NCBI RefSeq assembly: GCF_000764305.2
Contig: NW_025947505.1
Location: 45,121-109,120, forward strand
Direction of reading: 5' to 3'
DNA: 64,000 nt
Source: Hyalella azteca
Lineage: Eukaryota; Arthropoda; Malacostraca; Amphipoda; Hyalellidae
This document shows, piece after piece, positions 43,520 through 56,900 of the stretch. The first letter of the stretch is position 1, and every line of letters begins with the position of its first letter. The translations under genes were made by a program, and so were the position numbers. The notes under the pieces are model-generated. The model ran no database searches. It was not told where the DNA came from and saw nothing but the letters and a program-made list of their open reading frames with translations.

Positions 43520-46155
43520 ACGCATTTTACGTTCACCGCATCTGAGGCTAGGCTTCAGATAGCATAGTTCTGTTCCAAAATTTACCGTCCTTCGACGAGT
43601 GTCCGTTCGACCGAGGGCTGGTTCGACGCACGGCCTAGATATAATTGTCCAGGAGTGTTGAAGGCTACGTTCTGGAAGGCAGGAATCATGATGTTCCATT
43701 ACATCCAGGAAAGTGGTGGTCTTCGGCAGGCGACCCCTTTATTTTCCTTACATCAACCTGTATTTTCCGGACAAGCTACCAACCACCGACCTGCAACCTT
43801 TTGGAACGTTTTTATTTGCATCCTAATTGGGATTCGGCTGTTGAAACGGAGAGTTTTCAAAAATTTAGAAGTACTTCAATTTGCATTTCTCACTGATCAA
43901 ATTCCTAAACTTGGTGAATTTAGGACATAGCCATTCTATTGCGATGAAAGAATAATTCTACGTGCTTTGCTAGGCTCCGGTCATGGTTTGGCGGGTGATA
44001 TGGACAAATTTTTCGAAGTTTTTTAACTTCGAAAATGATGAATAGCTTTGGCTATATGCAACTTTGAGATCCAAAAATTTTGCTAAATTCATTATTTATC
44101 ACGGCGAACACAAATAAACAAACATCGAATGTAAATTCGAGGAGTGAAAATTTGTTGTGGGTTTTTCGTTTCCAAGTAAAACCATTAAAATATTTCCGAA
44201 GAGCTTTTTTCGCTTCGAATGAGACCTCGGTCATCTTTCTGCGTAAAAAAAAACCATCAAATTGTTGATGTTTAAAAATGTGCATTCCCTAAAGCCAGCG
44301 GTATCTACACAAATACCGGTGGAATTAGACGAGGTTCGTTCGCGTTCGCAATGATCATTCTCCATTCACTTGCGAATAAGAAGTGATCTTACATTTTACA
44401 GAAACAGATACAGATCTTACATTTTTTTGTTGTTCTGTGTCTAACTAAAAGTGACGCTATAGAGAAATTATTTATTGGCGAGAATCCGACTTAGCTAGTA
44501 GCTACCTTAGATATTGTGTTGAACTTGTAATAATTTAATTTACCTATAGTAATTTATTTATATATGTGGGTAATTTCACTATGAATGGGTTTAAAAATGC
44601 GAAAGATTACTCACAGGGTTAAAAAATCGCTGGCGATACTACTTTTGACGATAAATGCTGTGACAAAAGACCACGTACTTTATCATGATGTTTTCACCTC
44701 GCCTAGAGCAGGGGCAATGATCTGAGTACCATAAACAATGTGTCGGCAAAAAAAAGATACATTGAATACAGAACAATGACCGTAAAATGCATGATACATC
44801 AATTAAGCATCATGACATCCTGACTTATATGGCCTAATGATTGGTCATGATATGGACTAATATGACCTCCTGACTTGTTTCGGTTATAGAATCAAATTCG
44901 GTCGTAACTTAACTTTCACTGAAAACTAACATTCATTGCATGTTCAGTGAATTTCTGCCAAAAGCCATGCATCCAAGTGATTCATAAGCCATCCTACTAG
45001 GTTATTGTAAAAATTACACCTGCGGCTAGAGCCATGATCATGGCTTTGTCATCGCAACGGGAATGTCTCGTAAAGGGAAGCTGTGACCCTTGGTGCCGTA
45101 GGTTATAAAATTTTCAACCTATAGCGAAAGTTATTATACCGTTATAATCAGCGTCGCAAGAGCTTTCTTAACGGGCCAAGCTTTCTATTGTTGACGTTCA
45201 TTTGAGTTTTTGAGACCGGCCAGTTTCGTTCGTTTGCATTGACTAAAGATCGTAGTTTAAGTGAATATGCTTGACTGTATTAAACCAAGTAAGATTAACT
45301 TAGGTCAATAATATGCAGTTAACAGTTGTTCGATCAAATCAGCACCACAAACTCTGATTATTATTTGTTTGCGGCTTCATAATTCATACTGCCGCCATAG
45401 TTTCCAGCAAGACCGATTAAAGCATCTTGTTGTCGTACGAGGTTCACGCATGTTTTAATAAACTATCGCATACAATTTACGTATCCCATACTGTTCATAT
45501 CAACTCACTTTCCGACCACGTAGCTCTAAGCTCATGATTGGGTTTTCGTGCTCCTCACCTTATTTTTTATACCTAGAAATCTTAAGTACTCCATATCCGC
45601 ACATAATTATGACGATTACTCTTAACCTGCGTATGAATAATTAACTATTAATTTGTAGAATATAACAGGACTACTGACAAACTCAAAGTTGAACACCTTA
45701 GTCGTTCCGCAGCTTTCAAGTTGTTAACTGCTGCACGAGCCGCCATTGCTGTCCAAAATTTTGGCTTGAACCTAATTTTAAGTTTAGATTTCAAGGTTGT
45801 AGTTTGACTTCGAATAAATATTTTCTTGTCACGCTTCAAATATAGTCCACCATTTGCACATTGAACCGGACGCTCTAAAATGAAATAACTTACCCTGTTT
45901 GTCGCAGTAACGAGACTTCTAGACCTGTGACGATTCCGGCTCAAATGCATGAACCAAGTTTGATTGGTTGACTGAAAATTTTCCGACCATAAGGCATTTT
46001 CATCTTTTAAATATACGAATCAATTATGTACTTGAAAATCTTACTAAATTAAGACAGGTCAGTAGCTTATGAGTGGACGGAATGCGACACATCTTGCACC
46101 GAATGTTGTTTGACCCCGTAATGCAGTCTTCGAAAGCGCATGCTGGCGCACAATG
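43520..46155. other. intergenic or intronic, no gene supported
   Basis: AT-rich. Frames of 60-100 codons on both strands have no coding character. No tandem repeats. Confidence 0.4.
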
Positions 46156-46156
46156 G

Positions 46157-46272
46157 TAAAAAATATAACTCGGTACTCACTGCAGTGAATGACAGAGAGC
46201 GCACTTTCGACGTCGACTTGACGAGCACAATAGGGCATTTTTTCATAAATGAGAAAATGCGCTTAAAAGTGA
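46157..46272 (+). repeat. dispersed repeat, copy 1
   Basis: AAAAAATATAACTCGGTACT-CACTGCAGTGA, ending ATGAGAAAATGCGC. The same element recurs at 49110-49265 in the same orientation. Likely a short mobile element. This copy has lost the internal left inverted repeat seen in copy 2. Confidence 0.7.
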
Positions 46273-46854
46273 AACGCGCTTCTTCAAGATTTCTAGTAAA
46301 TTTTTGTTGCCAAAACATGAGGGGGCGAATTACTTGAAAGTACCGTGTAATGACCGTCAAGCAACAGAAGAATGTCTTTCCGCCGATGACGGTAGAAATT
46401 GAAAAAGATTATATTTTCCATAAATTGGTAGTGCAGATTATTCACTCCAAAGAATTAATTTCATGTCAACATTAAAGAAAGTTGCGTGCATCCCACAGTG
46501 ACTTGCCAATCTATGCAGGCATTAGATAACATGTTACAATTTTAAAGCTTGATAGTTGCCCGCGTTCAGCGATGAGGGATCAACGACATCTAATCTCTAA
46601 TCTAATCAACGACATCTAATCTAATCTTAATTCTAAATAGACTCGTGCGAACTTATGAAAGGAATGAAGAAAATCTCTAGGATTCCTCAGGTCGAATTCT
46701 AAAAACCGTTCAGCATTTAATCCTAATATCAGCTGTGCACTGAAAGTTGGAACTCAACAGTCTCCTAGAACTTTTTCGCAATGCGTACATTGGGAATTCA
46801 AATTTAAAAACGAGTTCCTGAGACAAGATTGATGAGCAAATTAAAAAATTTAGA

Positions 46855-47263
46855 CAGATCAGTGAATTGAAAGGGGGAAAAGAAACGCATTTGAAGAAAA
46901 ATTATTCGAAGAATTCAACACAAGGAAACTACCAAAACATGAGCCTTCCAATTTCAAGTTCTCAAAAAAGTGCCAGGCTCTACAAGAGATGTTTGCTTCT
47001 GTCAAGCAAGCAAAATTATTCAAATTAAAACCACGAAATTTTAGCGAAAAAAAAAATTGCACCGATACACAGAAGCACCTCAAAATGAGGACTACTTCAA
47101 CAGCACCATGTTAGAATTTGAAGTAACTACAGGTTTTATTTTAGTTATCAATTGTGAAGAACATATTTCAGAACATGAACATGAGCATCACTTGACTAGT
47201 AAAAGAGCCAAGATAGCACCAGTTCAACAACAGCAAGGTTTCAACGTTTCCTTCAGCGTCCGT
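46855..47263 (+). pseudogene. coding-like fragment, origin unknown
   Basis: From about 46866 a plus-strand frame reads as a charged, protein-like segment (FEEKLFEEFNTRKLPKHEPS, then CQALQEMFASVKQAKL). A second frame continues from 47057 with an EHEHEHH patch and stops at 47266. A poly-A run at 47045 may have shifted the frame. No family is recognised. It could be a decayed transposon ORF or one exon of an unseen gene. Confidence 0.3.
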
Positions 47264-48100
47264 TGAAGTATTAGCAAGTAATTTTTTTTGCAAAATGCCT
47301 TAAAGCAGCAGTATATATTAGCCTTGCTATAGTATCCCGGACTGTACCCCTGAATCACTCACAGATATCACTTCGAGGCGTGTGCTGCAATTTTTGCCTA
47401 GATCGAAATATTTTCAAACAGGAATGACGCTAATTTCACTAATTCTTTGCTTCTGCCATAACCCTCACCAACCCATGGGTGCTTTCCTCAACCTTCAGTA
47501 ACAACATGTTCAAGGATGCATTATATAGGGGAGAAAATTGGTACAGTGTTAGGATGCATACTACCACATTGGGTTTTAAACACGTTCATTGTGCATACGT
47601 AGCATAATTAACAGTAAATGAAACGGTACGAGGCATGGTAAAACAGAAATCGAGTACGAGACATACTGTGACGTGTCACGTGGCTAGTACGCAGCACGCA
47701 CGAATGGTAGGTACATTATGTGTGCTATTGGCTTCGGAACAACCCACGAAGCCTTTTCAATAGGCCATCAGTGTGATAACTAGTCTCAGTAAGCATTTGA
47801 AAGTTGTTCTGGCCGCCATTACTTTCCCGGTGTGCACGCACCTTGAAAGACCATACTGGTTTTCAGCGAGACCTGCATCAAAGAACAATTATCCGGCACA
47901 TACAAATTTTATGCACAAATAACAAAACTTTGGGAGTGGTCAATGATCGCAACTGTCGTCATTAACCTCCTTGCAGTTTTCCATATGTAACAATAACGTA
48001 GATTGATTGCATACAACTTTCTGTTATACTGTTGTTCATGCTTCCGACGATTCCGATATCAGAATTCAAATTCAGAAAGACACCCATCATCATAAGAAAA
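47264..48100. other. intergenic, no gene supported
   Basis: No exon supported. This region is downstream of the minus-strand gene that ends at 48106. No perfect minus-strand AATAAA was found near that stop. Confidence 0.35.
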
Positions 48101-48105
48101 TCTGC

Positions 48106-51100
48106 CTAATCTGAATCACTTTCATTGTTGAGAATTTTTCTCTTCTTTGACTCTTTTTCGACTCCAGATGTTTGAGGATCCAGTATTTCTTCAGCCTTGG
48201 CTAAAATTTCTTGAGTTACTACTACTGCATCTATGTCAACTCTCTGTCGTTTTTTGTCATCAACCATAATTTTGGAAGTGAGGCTCTGACAGTCGCTGAT
48301 AATCTTTTGCTGATCATCTTTCTCTTCGCTCCAAACCCAGCGACCCTTAAAAACAACGAAGATATTATGAATAATATATTTTAAAAATGGCTGTGGGGAG
48401 ATACTGGATTAGCTAAAAAGCTTCTAGATTAATAAAAATAATTTTCTATCTTCAACACATCAATGAAAACAGGACAACTTTTACATAAACTTTTAAACGT
48501 GTTAAATTTTAGAACAACCTTTCTGGGCACTCCATTTCCATCCAATGGAGCAGGGGGTTGAAGCAGTTCTTGAGCATCTTCATTAGAAATTTTGGATGTC
48601 CCCACTTGTTCCTGTGAAGAATTTCTTCTCAAAAAGTCTTTCAACCATTCTGGAACTTCAGCTTCAGGACGAACGTTAGATTTCATTGTCATTTTCCCTG
48701 AAAAATTTCTAATCATAAAGTCTTTGAACCATTCCGGTGTAGGGCTCCAAATTGGATCTCTGTCTTCTGTTGATGTCGAAATTTCTCCCTTGTAAGAAGG
48801 GTTTGGAATCTTGTGAAACTTGGCATATGCCACCAACCACCCAAATACCTGCAAAGCCGTTTCTCCATGCCCAATGAACATTATGCCTCTGACGAAAGTC
48901 GCCAGCTTGGCCTCAATATTCTTTGATAATTCAGCTTCCATGCTGTTGGTTCCTGGATAAAAATAGCAAATTTATCTTTATTATCAAATTCTCTTGAAAC
49001 AAGCATGCTAAAATGCTAGCAAGGATTAGAGGAATTGATAAAAAAATTCTAATTCATCTTGATATGCTGGAAATGATAGATGACTAAAACATCTCGATTT
49101 TGAGGGTAAATGCAAAAAAATATAACTCAGTACTCACTGCAGTGAGGGACAGAGTGCGCATTTTCTCATCAACAAAAACGTGAAGTCACGGACGGACAGA
49201 CGGACGGACATGTCGAGCACAATAGGGAATTTTTTCCATTAATGAGAAAATGCGCTAAAAAGAGTGACTGATATAGCTCTACCTCATCCATTAGGTTTAT
49301 CTTAGTTTCTTTTTTGAAACCTGGCACTAAAGATATGGCTGTTCAAGCATGTATAGATACCACCTACTACCACTTTTTGCATCAGGACATTACATGGACC
49401 TGTAATTTCATTCTTAGTGGGAGACTAGTAAGGCACTGCAACACTCTGTAAAAAGCGTTTGATTGAAATTTCATTTATATTTATTCAATGAATTCAGCTC
49501 AAAAGATGCCAAACTCTTTTCTACTGAAATGATAATTCAGTGTTATGTAGAATTTTGGTTTGAACAGAACTAGCTTGATACAGTTTTATTTTCAGGTCTA
49601 GAATTGGCATTTGGCTATTTTGGTGCTGAATGAAAAAGTGCAAGTGATTTTTCAAGCTTGCAAGCAAATTTAGTATATAATGACAAGCCGAATGCCAAAA
49701 TTTCTAATTATACAGTGGGTGCAAAACGTATCAGACACAAAGAAAAAAACTTAATTTTATTAAAGCTTATTCAACAAAATAACAAAAGTAGGTATTCTAA
49801 TGTCACAAGGAATTTAAAAGCAAATAAAATGCCAAGTAAATTCACCATATCGATACTGGAAATGTTTTCAATATCGATTTGGTGAATTTGCTTTGCTTTC
49901 CTTTGCTTTTAAATTCCTTGTGAACTTGCGACATAAGCTGACTGATAATATAAATACTATTCAAAAGTAAATTTACATGTGAAATGGAAATATCGTATCA
50001 AAGCAACAATATCTGCAAGAAAGAATTCCGCTCTCGGTCACCAAGAAAAATCCCTTTCTTTAAGGAAATTCACGTAAAGAACTGCCGGAACTTTACTAAA
50101 GAACAAGTGAGTAGACCTTCAAGCTTTTGGAATAAAATATTATGGTCAGATGAAAATAAAATATAGTTATTTGGTCAGAAGTGTCAGTCGTGTTTGGAGA
50201 CAGAAGAACTCTGCGTTTCACCCAAAGAATACTATACAAACAGTGAAGTTCGGAGGTGGCAGCATAATGCTCTGGGGTTGTTTATTTCCTGCAGGGCCTG
50301 GAAAATTGGAAATCATAGAAGGAAGGATGAACTCTAAGAATAATCAGGGCATTTTTGAGATGTCTCGTGAAATCAGCCAAAAAATCACACCTTCCTCGAG
50401 GTTGGATGTTCCAACAAGACAATGACCCTAAGCATGCTCCAGGGCAACTTTTGCATGGTTTAAGGAGAGGGACATTGGAATGACCAAGCCAATCACCTGA
50501 CTTTAATCCGATTGAAAATGACGCGGGAGTTGAAATTGAGGGTACAGGAGAGAGGTCCATGAAATCTTATGCAATCGAAAGAAATATCCAAGACAGAGTG
50601 GGCTAAAAGTCCTATTAGCATATGTGTTAATCTTGTGAACAAGTATTCCAATCGGTTAGAAGCAGTTTAGTTGCCAAAGGTCACTTTGTCTGTGACAAAG
50701 TATTGAGTAAATTTGTTTATTATGTGTTGGATAGTTTTCGAACCAAGACTTGCAAAATTGCAATTATCAACTCAACATTTAATGATATTGTTTTGATATG
50801 ATATATATACTTCAAAGTAAATTTGCATTAGAATAGTGTTTATGTAATTTTGTTGAATAAGCTTTAATTAAATACTAATGCTTTTCCTTGGTGTCCAATT
50901 TTTTCTGCAGCCACTGTATATGCCGTCTACAACTAATTGTATAAACTGCAGTTACAATTCTTAGGAACATGTCGAGCACTCAATCAAAAATTGACATCAG
51001 AAGCACAAAAAAACTGCCAAAATCAAAGATTTCATCCTCTACAAAAACAAGAGAATCAAACGCCAGGTTATGAAAAATAGTTCCTTATAAAATGTGCCTG

Positions 51101-51635
51101 GAACATAAAATTAGTGTATAATTTGTTTTTCAATAGAATAAGGTTGCAAAATTATTCAATGCACAAGACAACACTGATTCAATAAATACCTTAAGATGCC
51201 TTCTCAAACAACACATATATACCAAAAAGAAAACACATGAGAAAGGCTCATAAGAGCATAACATGCATGACAGTGGGACTCTAGCTTTAATCTAGGACGA
51301 CTCCATAGCAACAAATTAACTTCATAGTAATCAACTTTTAGTTTTGAGTTCTATCCATAATAATTATGGTCCAATAACCTTCATTCTACTCAAAAGTATA
51401 ATCTCTATCACATACATTGTAATATTATAATCAAATGCCCATTTAAACTTCATTTTTAAACTTTGTAATCCCACCGATAGTCTAATTTGCATAAATAATA
51501 AAAAATTAAGGAAAATTGTGAACAAGTATTACTCTCTCTTGTCCATCCAACTAAACTTGCAATCAAGAACTTCTGCCCAATGATGCCAATGAATAAAAAA
51601 CACATGTTTATATACATTAGTAGCTTACCTTCCAT
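48106..51635 (-). CDS. unrecognised three-exon gene, 226-aa predicted protein
   Basis: Minus-strand exons: 51635-51629 (ATG GAA G), 48952-48519 and 48345-48106. The joins are G|GTAAGC to TTTTATCCAG|GA (phase 1) and AAG|GTTGTT to TTTTTAAG|GG (phase 0). The second donor is weak. The start is in good context (AAGATGG). The reading frame runs unbroken to TAG. The protein has a mixed N-terminal region (7-56) and two similar segments 28 residues apart (PEWFKDF at 75-81, PEWLKDF at 103-109). It also has a charged, helix-prone C-terminal region from 148 and a KKRK basic patch before an acidic SDSD end, suggesting a nuclear protein. Intron 1 (about 2.7 kb) holds a Tc1-like relic. I do not recognise the family. 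Confidence 0.6.
49110..49265 (+). repeat. dispersed repeat, copy 2, with internal inverted repeat
   Basis: Shares ATATAACTCAGTACTCACTG and ATGAGAAAATGCGC with 46157-46272. GCGCATTTTCTCAT at about 49156 and ATGAGAAAATGCGC at about 49241 form an inverted repeat around a short GACGGACGGACA-rich spacer. Lies in intron 1 of the minus-strand gene. Confidence 0.75.
49713..50916 (+). mobile_element. Tc1-like transposon relic
   Basis: The ends CAGTGGGTGCAAAA and the complement of CAGTGGCTGCAGAAAA are flanked by TA (49711-49712, 50917-50918). Subterminal inverted repeats (TTAAAGCTTATTCAACAAAA) follow. Length is 1204 bp. The interior, in broken frames from about 50025, matches the catalytic half of Tc1-family transposases: SRSPRK, SFWNKILWSDEN, GGGSIMLWGC and, after a shift, FQQDNDPKH. 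Several stops and shifts occur (TAG at 50165 and others). The N-terminal DNA-binding half is absent and replaced by a long hairpin. Not functional. Confidence 0.93.
49804..49922. repeat. long imperfect hairpin inside the Tc1-like relic
   Basis: CACAAGGAATTTAAAAGCAAA at the left is mirrored by TTTGCTTTTAAATTCCTTGTG at the right, and AATTCACCATATCGATA by TATCGATTTGGTGAATT. Arms are about 50 bases with a loop of about 15. It occupies the place of the transposase N-terminus. Confidence 0.88.
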
Positions 51636-51699
51636 CTTCAGAACTTCCTCTCAGTTTGCTCACAGAATTTGAATGATATGACAACTAGTTTTGAATTAC

Positions 51700-53950
51700 T
51701 TTGCTGCTTCTGTCAGTCAATTTATTAGTGTTAACTAACTGAACATATTTGGCTAAATTTACTTCTGAAAATGTCATTGTTTCTCAACATTTTACACACT
51801 ATTCAAAAATTATACACATATATACACACTTAAAACATTATAAACTTTAAAAATTAATTTTTGACGAGGGTCATCCATTGAAAGTTATCCTATGAATGTA
51901 TCCTATTTCCATTCAAAAATAGAGTAAATGCTCATGCAAATAACATCATAGCAATGCATAACATTATCCAAATGTCAGATGCCTGGTGGAAAGTGCCTAA
52001 ATTATATACTATTCATTTATCTCATTTATAGGAAAAATGACCTAAATTATAAACAGATTGAAAGGGTTTTCTTTATCTTCTATCTTTAAAACTACAGCAT
52101 GATATGGCAATTATGATGGAGGTTTAAACTGATGTTACACACAGTGTATACAGTATACCTATATACATATATTATTTCTTAACTAAAACAATTATTTAAA
52201 AAATTAAAGAAGTGCAATTTTCAAATCACGAACAAAGTACAAGAAATCTAAGGAATTAAAAAAAAAAATTACTAATATTATGGCATCAACTTGTCATTAG
52301 GAGACATTGGCTAGTTTTTTTATTTGCTATTCATGTGACAAGGTCTGAAACTGAAAGATAATGCCAGTTACCAGACAAATTACCCATAATACCCCAGTTA
52401 AATTAATCTTATAGCCCCAATCAAAGTATGTTTTAGGAAATAGCCCAGTAGTATTCAACTTGTATTTTACTAACCTGAAGAAAACATATTACTAATATAT
52501 AATAATACCAACCTAAATAAATAACTAAATATAATTATCTTGCTCTATGAAAAACATTTTGCAAAATATGGCTCAAAACAAGTGAAAGTTGACCATTTAT
52601 TGTCTCTGAAATGCCATGATATCTTGGTGGCAATTGGAAAACAATCATGGACTACAGCACTTCAAGATGAAGTTAGAAACATAGGTACCAATTGATATAG
52701 ACAGCAGATATATACTGATCCATACAAAGTTCATTGCTTGGGATCAGGCTAGCAATTCTACATGCACAATCATTTAATGTCAAGATGGTTGATAGTGAAC
52801 TGAAAAATATGCCAATATCTTGCATAAAAAGGGTGTCAGCAGTATACAACGGTTTGTATTCATCTCAAATTTTTGAATTGTGGAATAGAATCAAGATTGC
52901 AATCAACAAGTATCTGGCTTACTGTCAATGAATATTGGATTGGAAAACCCAACCTATATAATAAAATCTCAGCTCCAAAATTATATTTCGAGTGAATTTG
53001 AAATATTGTGCCTCATAACTAGCATATTTTTACTCATCTAAAATTTGAAATATGTTTTTCAAGCAGCTAACTTGTTCAACAAGTGGTGAAAGCCACAAAA
53101 TTTCAGTAAAAGTACCAGTTTTTCTATCCATATTAGTGGTTCAAACATCTAAATTTGGATTTAAAATATGTGAAACTTGTTAATATCCAAGTCAAATTTA
53201 TTTATAGGATAACAACATAATTCAAGTGGGACAGCACCAACCATATTCATTCCATATTTCAGATTACATGAAAGGACAAAAAATAATCAACTAATTGTTT
53301 CTCGCATTCAGTTGGCACTGAAAAGTTACAATAATTGAAATTCTGCATTTATTTCAAGGCTTGTTAACTTTTTCAATTAGATAATGACAAGTAAGGTTTT
53401 TCCTCGTCAATGTTGCACTTGACCAACGATACTTTTTACCCTTTAATGGAAAGCATAGATATAAGTAGAAATTTATATTACCAATTCCAGAACAAAAAGT
53501 AATAATAAGATGGAACAACTTGCACAATTTTTTAAATTGCATATTGGAGAACTGAATAACTTGAAAAACAATTTATAAAATTAGATAAAAAATGTACATT
53601 TCATTTAAGCATATTATAAAGGGTAAGTACATAATTTTTTAATAAGATTTTATAACACTGTCTTACATAGTTGGATAGATATTGCTACATCCATCTTTTT
53701 AAAAATGCAGAGAGAGCATTAATTTTGCTGTTCAAGTTAAAATTTGCATTAAAATGCTTCAATTATAATTGATGGCTTGGTAGAAGGTAATAGGTATTAT
53801 GCAAGGAACAATGGTCAGATTTTTGATAATTGGCAGAGTGCCAGAGACATGATATTGATATCTTAGCCTCTTACAGGCTGGAATTCTATGATATTGCATA
53901 AAATGCATCATTTTTGTGAAGATGCATTCATGCATAATCATCTCCATTCT
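51700..53950. other. AT-rich, no gene supported
   Basis: No exon or repeat supported. Might be an intron of the plus-strand cysteine-rich gene, whose upstream exons I could not find. Confidence 0.4.
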
Positions 53951-53954
53951 CCAG

Positions 53955-56900
53955 ACTGTCATTGCTTGAGATGTCATCCACTCCAGAGTGAGTCCAGAAC
54001 CCAGACAGTGATTTGTCAGTGGGATTGTGATGTCAACCACTCTTCCAGGTGTTTTTGCCAGGGACTAACGCCACAGCCTCACAGGTGAGGCAAACTCATT
54101 GCCTACTTTTGGAGTTTCTTTGGCAACATCCCACGGACCCAGTGGCGACCCACTATACCCAGTATCAGTATGAATTGGAGAATGAAAGAGAAGTAATTAT
54201 TTAAAACAGGATTTTACATTACAAATCTTTCATTACAAAAACAAAGGCAGAAGACCCTGAGGTAAAATAGTTCAGGCTAACAATAAGGATTAAAGAACTT
54301 CTGCATGGGCATGAGTGCCCACCACTTGCAAGAACTGGTGTAAAGACAGTGTGTAATGAGATACCCTAAGCAAGAGGTGAGTAGGGCCGGTAGGGTATGT
54401 TTAGTAAAAATGAATTCAGTTAAAATATGGGTTGCAGTGCCAGCTGAAAGGCTTTCAGCTGGCACTTCAAAAGTTCAACTTGCAGAGTTCCCAACTTGAT
54501 GCAGACATTTTGAAATCGAAGTTCTAACTTCCGAAGTTCTAATTGCAACTGGAGTATAATGAACAACTTAACAAGAGCAAGAACGGTAAGAAATTTATCC
54601 ACGAAATTATAACGTTTGAAAGTTGCTCACGGACCTCACGGTACCCGGGCCGGTAGACCGGTAAGTAGGAATAACGTAGCAACTAAGAAGACTAACGAAC
54701 CAGTAATGCGGGCCTGTGGCTAGGCTGTGAGTGTGAGCATCCAGACCGACCGCCATCATCATGATTCTTGAATATTATGTGGGCTGACTGGGCTCCACCA
54801 ATCATCACGTCGTCACTATTTTCCACTTCACCCGCCGATGCAGCATACTGTAAAGCCGTTAACCAACGCGACATGTAGAAACCGTTGGCCAACGCGACAT
54901 GGAGACAGAACTTAGGTACTTACTTGGTTTAGATACGGCGCATCACCGACGACGGTATTAGCCGCGGTCAGCGCCCGTGGAGACAGAGGAGAAAAGGAAG
55001 ATTCTGGAATCTGGAGGCCATCAATGCCACATGAGATGCCACTTGCGGAAAACCCGCTATAGAATATATACTAATTTAAAAAAGCTACCGGCATAATTTA
55101 ATGTGAAACATTTCACATTTAAATAATTTTAGTAATTAAATAATTTTACATTACTTTTAAGTAACGAGTAATTAATAAATTTTACAGTAACTCTAAAATG
55201 CAAGTTTCAATTTTAAAGGAAAATACAGAAAAATATCTTATATTACTCGAATATTTAATAAATTAGTAGTTCCTGAGGCCTCGCAGAAGTGGCGAGGTAT
55301 ATTGTACCTACTTTTAAGTCGCGTGACACAGCGCATTCAACTGAGCGTGGCAGCATTCCATAGTCCACATAGGTAATAGCTGGCCCTAAGCTCCATCGAT
55401 AGATCCCCTTGCCTGTTTCCTGTACCTCTGCTGACCATCGGCGCACCCATTCCTGGTTGATGAGGGTTTTTATGGTACAGTTCCATCCTCAAAGCACACT
55501 TGAGACCTTGCTGTACGATTATTTGAATGTGCCATATTGGCTACTTTGTCTGCAACCTCATTCCCGTGGATACCACTGTGACCCCGTATCCAACAGAGCA
55601 CCACCTTGTCAAGTCCTTTGATCAGCATCAACTTGTGGATCTTAAACACAAATGTGCGATGGGAGCGTCCAGATGTAGAGGTTAGAATATGCAGGGCAGT
55701 CCTTGAATCCGTCAAAATTAAAACAGGCTCTTCCTTCAGAAGTGTATCTTCAATGGCCAGCTGCATGGCCATGAGTATGGCAAACAGTTCAGCGACGAGT
55801 GCACCGTGTGCACTCGTCGGAGCAACCAGCCAGTTGCCAACTGAGTTGATGGTACAAAGAATCCAGCAGCAACTGACCCATCAACAGACTTTGAGCCGTC
55901 TGTGTATATTTGGAAGTGTTTTGGTAGCGCTTCCTCCAAAAGTCCGTGAAGCAGTTCTGAATGGATTGATCTGACATGTTATTTAAGAAATTGTCCTTGA
56001 CATTGAGAAGAATACTTGAGGCAAGATCTACTTGAGGTGGGATTGGGCTTAACATGGGCGAAGCAGCACGTCGAGGGAGAGTAATACCCAGCTTGTGGAA
56101 GCTTTCACGGGCTCTGATGACAAAAGGTGTGTTGCTGTAGGTTCCCTGGTCAGTGAATCCCAAAATGTTTGGTACAGAGTCACCTGCAGGCATGTACAGA
56201 TATCTGATGACTCATTTTATGAAAAGGTACAGGAAACGAAGTTCCAGGGGTGCAACAAAGCTTTCAACTTGTAGAGAAACTATTGGAGTGGTACGGCGGG
56301 CTCCTTGGATGTATCGAAGAGCAGAGTTTTGCATAGTTTCAAGTGCCTTCATCAAAGACTTGGAGATGTCCCAGGAAATTGTGGAGCCATACTCCATCTT
56401 GCTTCTGATAAAGGCGACATAAATTTTGCGCAACAATTGTCGAGATGCACCCCACTTCACAGAGCCGAGCGCTCGAAGCACCTGCACTCGTTTCAAACAG
56501 GCAGTGCGAGTTACCCTGATGTGCTCCCGGAATGTAAGGTGTGGAGAATCAAAGTAGATTCCCAGCACCTTTTGGCAGGCCACATACTGTATATTTCTAT
56601 TGCAGACTTTGAGTGTGGTTGCAGGGGCAGTACGATGTGATGTAAATATCTGGTAGGTACACTTAGCTGGGTTAAGCAGAAACTGACAGCGATTGCACCA
56701 TTCACTAATCTCATCGAGGCACTGCTGCATGCGATCTCGAGCCTCAGCCATTGATAGTCCATTTACAAATAATGTTATGTCATCTGCATACCCCACAAGC
56801 GTGACATGTGAAGAGCGTGGAAGGTCATGCAGCATCACGTTGAAGAGTGTTGGGGAGAGCACAGCCCCCTGTGGTACCCCTACTCTCATGGGTTGAGACA

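Noticed and set aside
43472..43930. Overlapping ORFs of 75-91 codons on both strands
   Set aside because: Mutually overlapping frames without family features.
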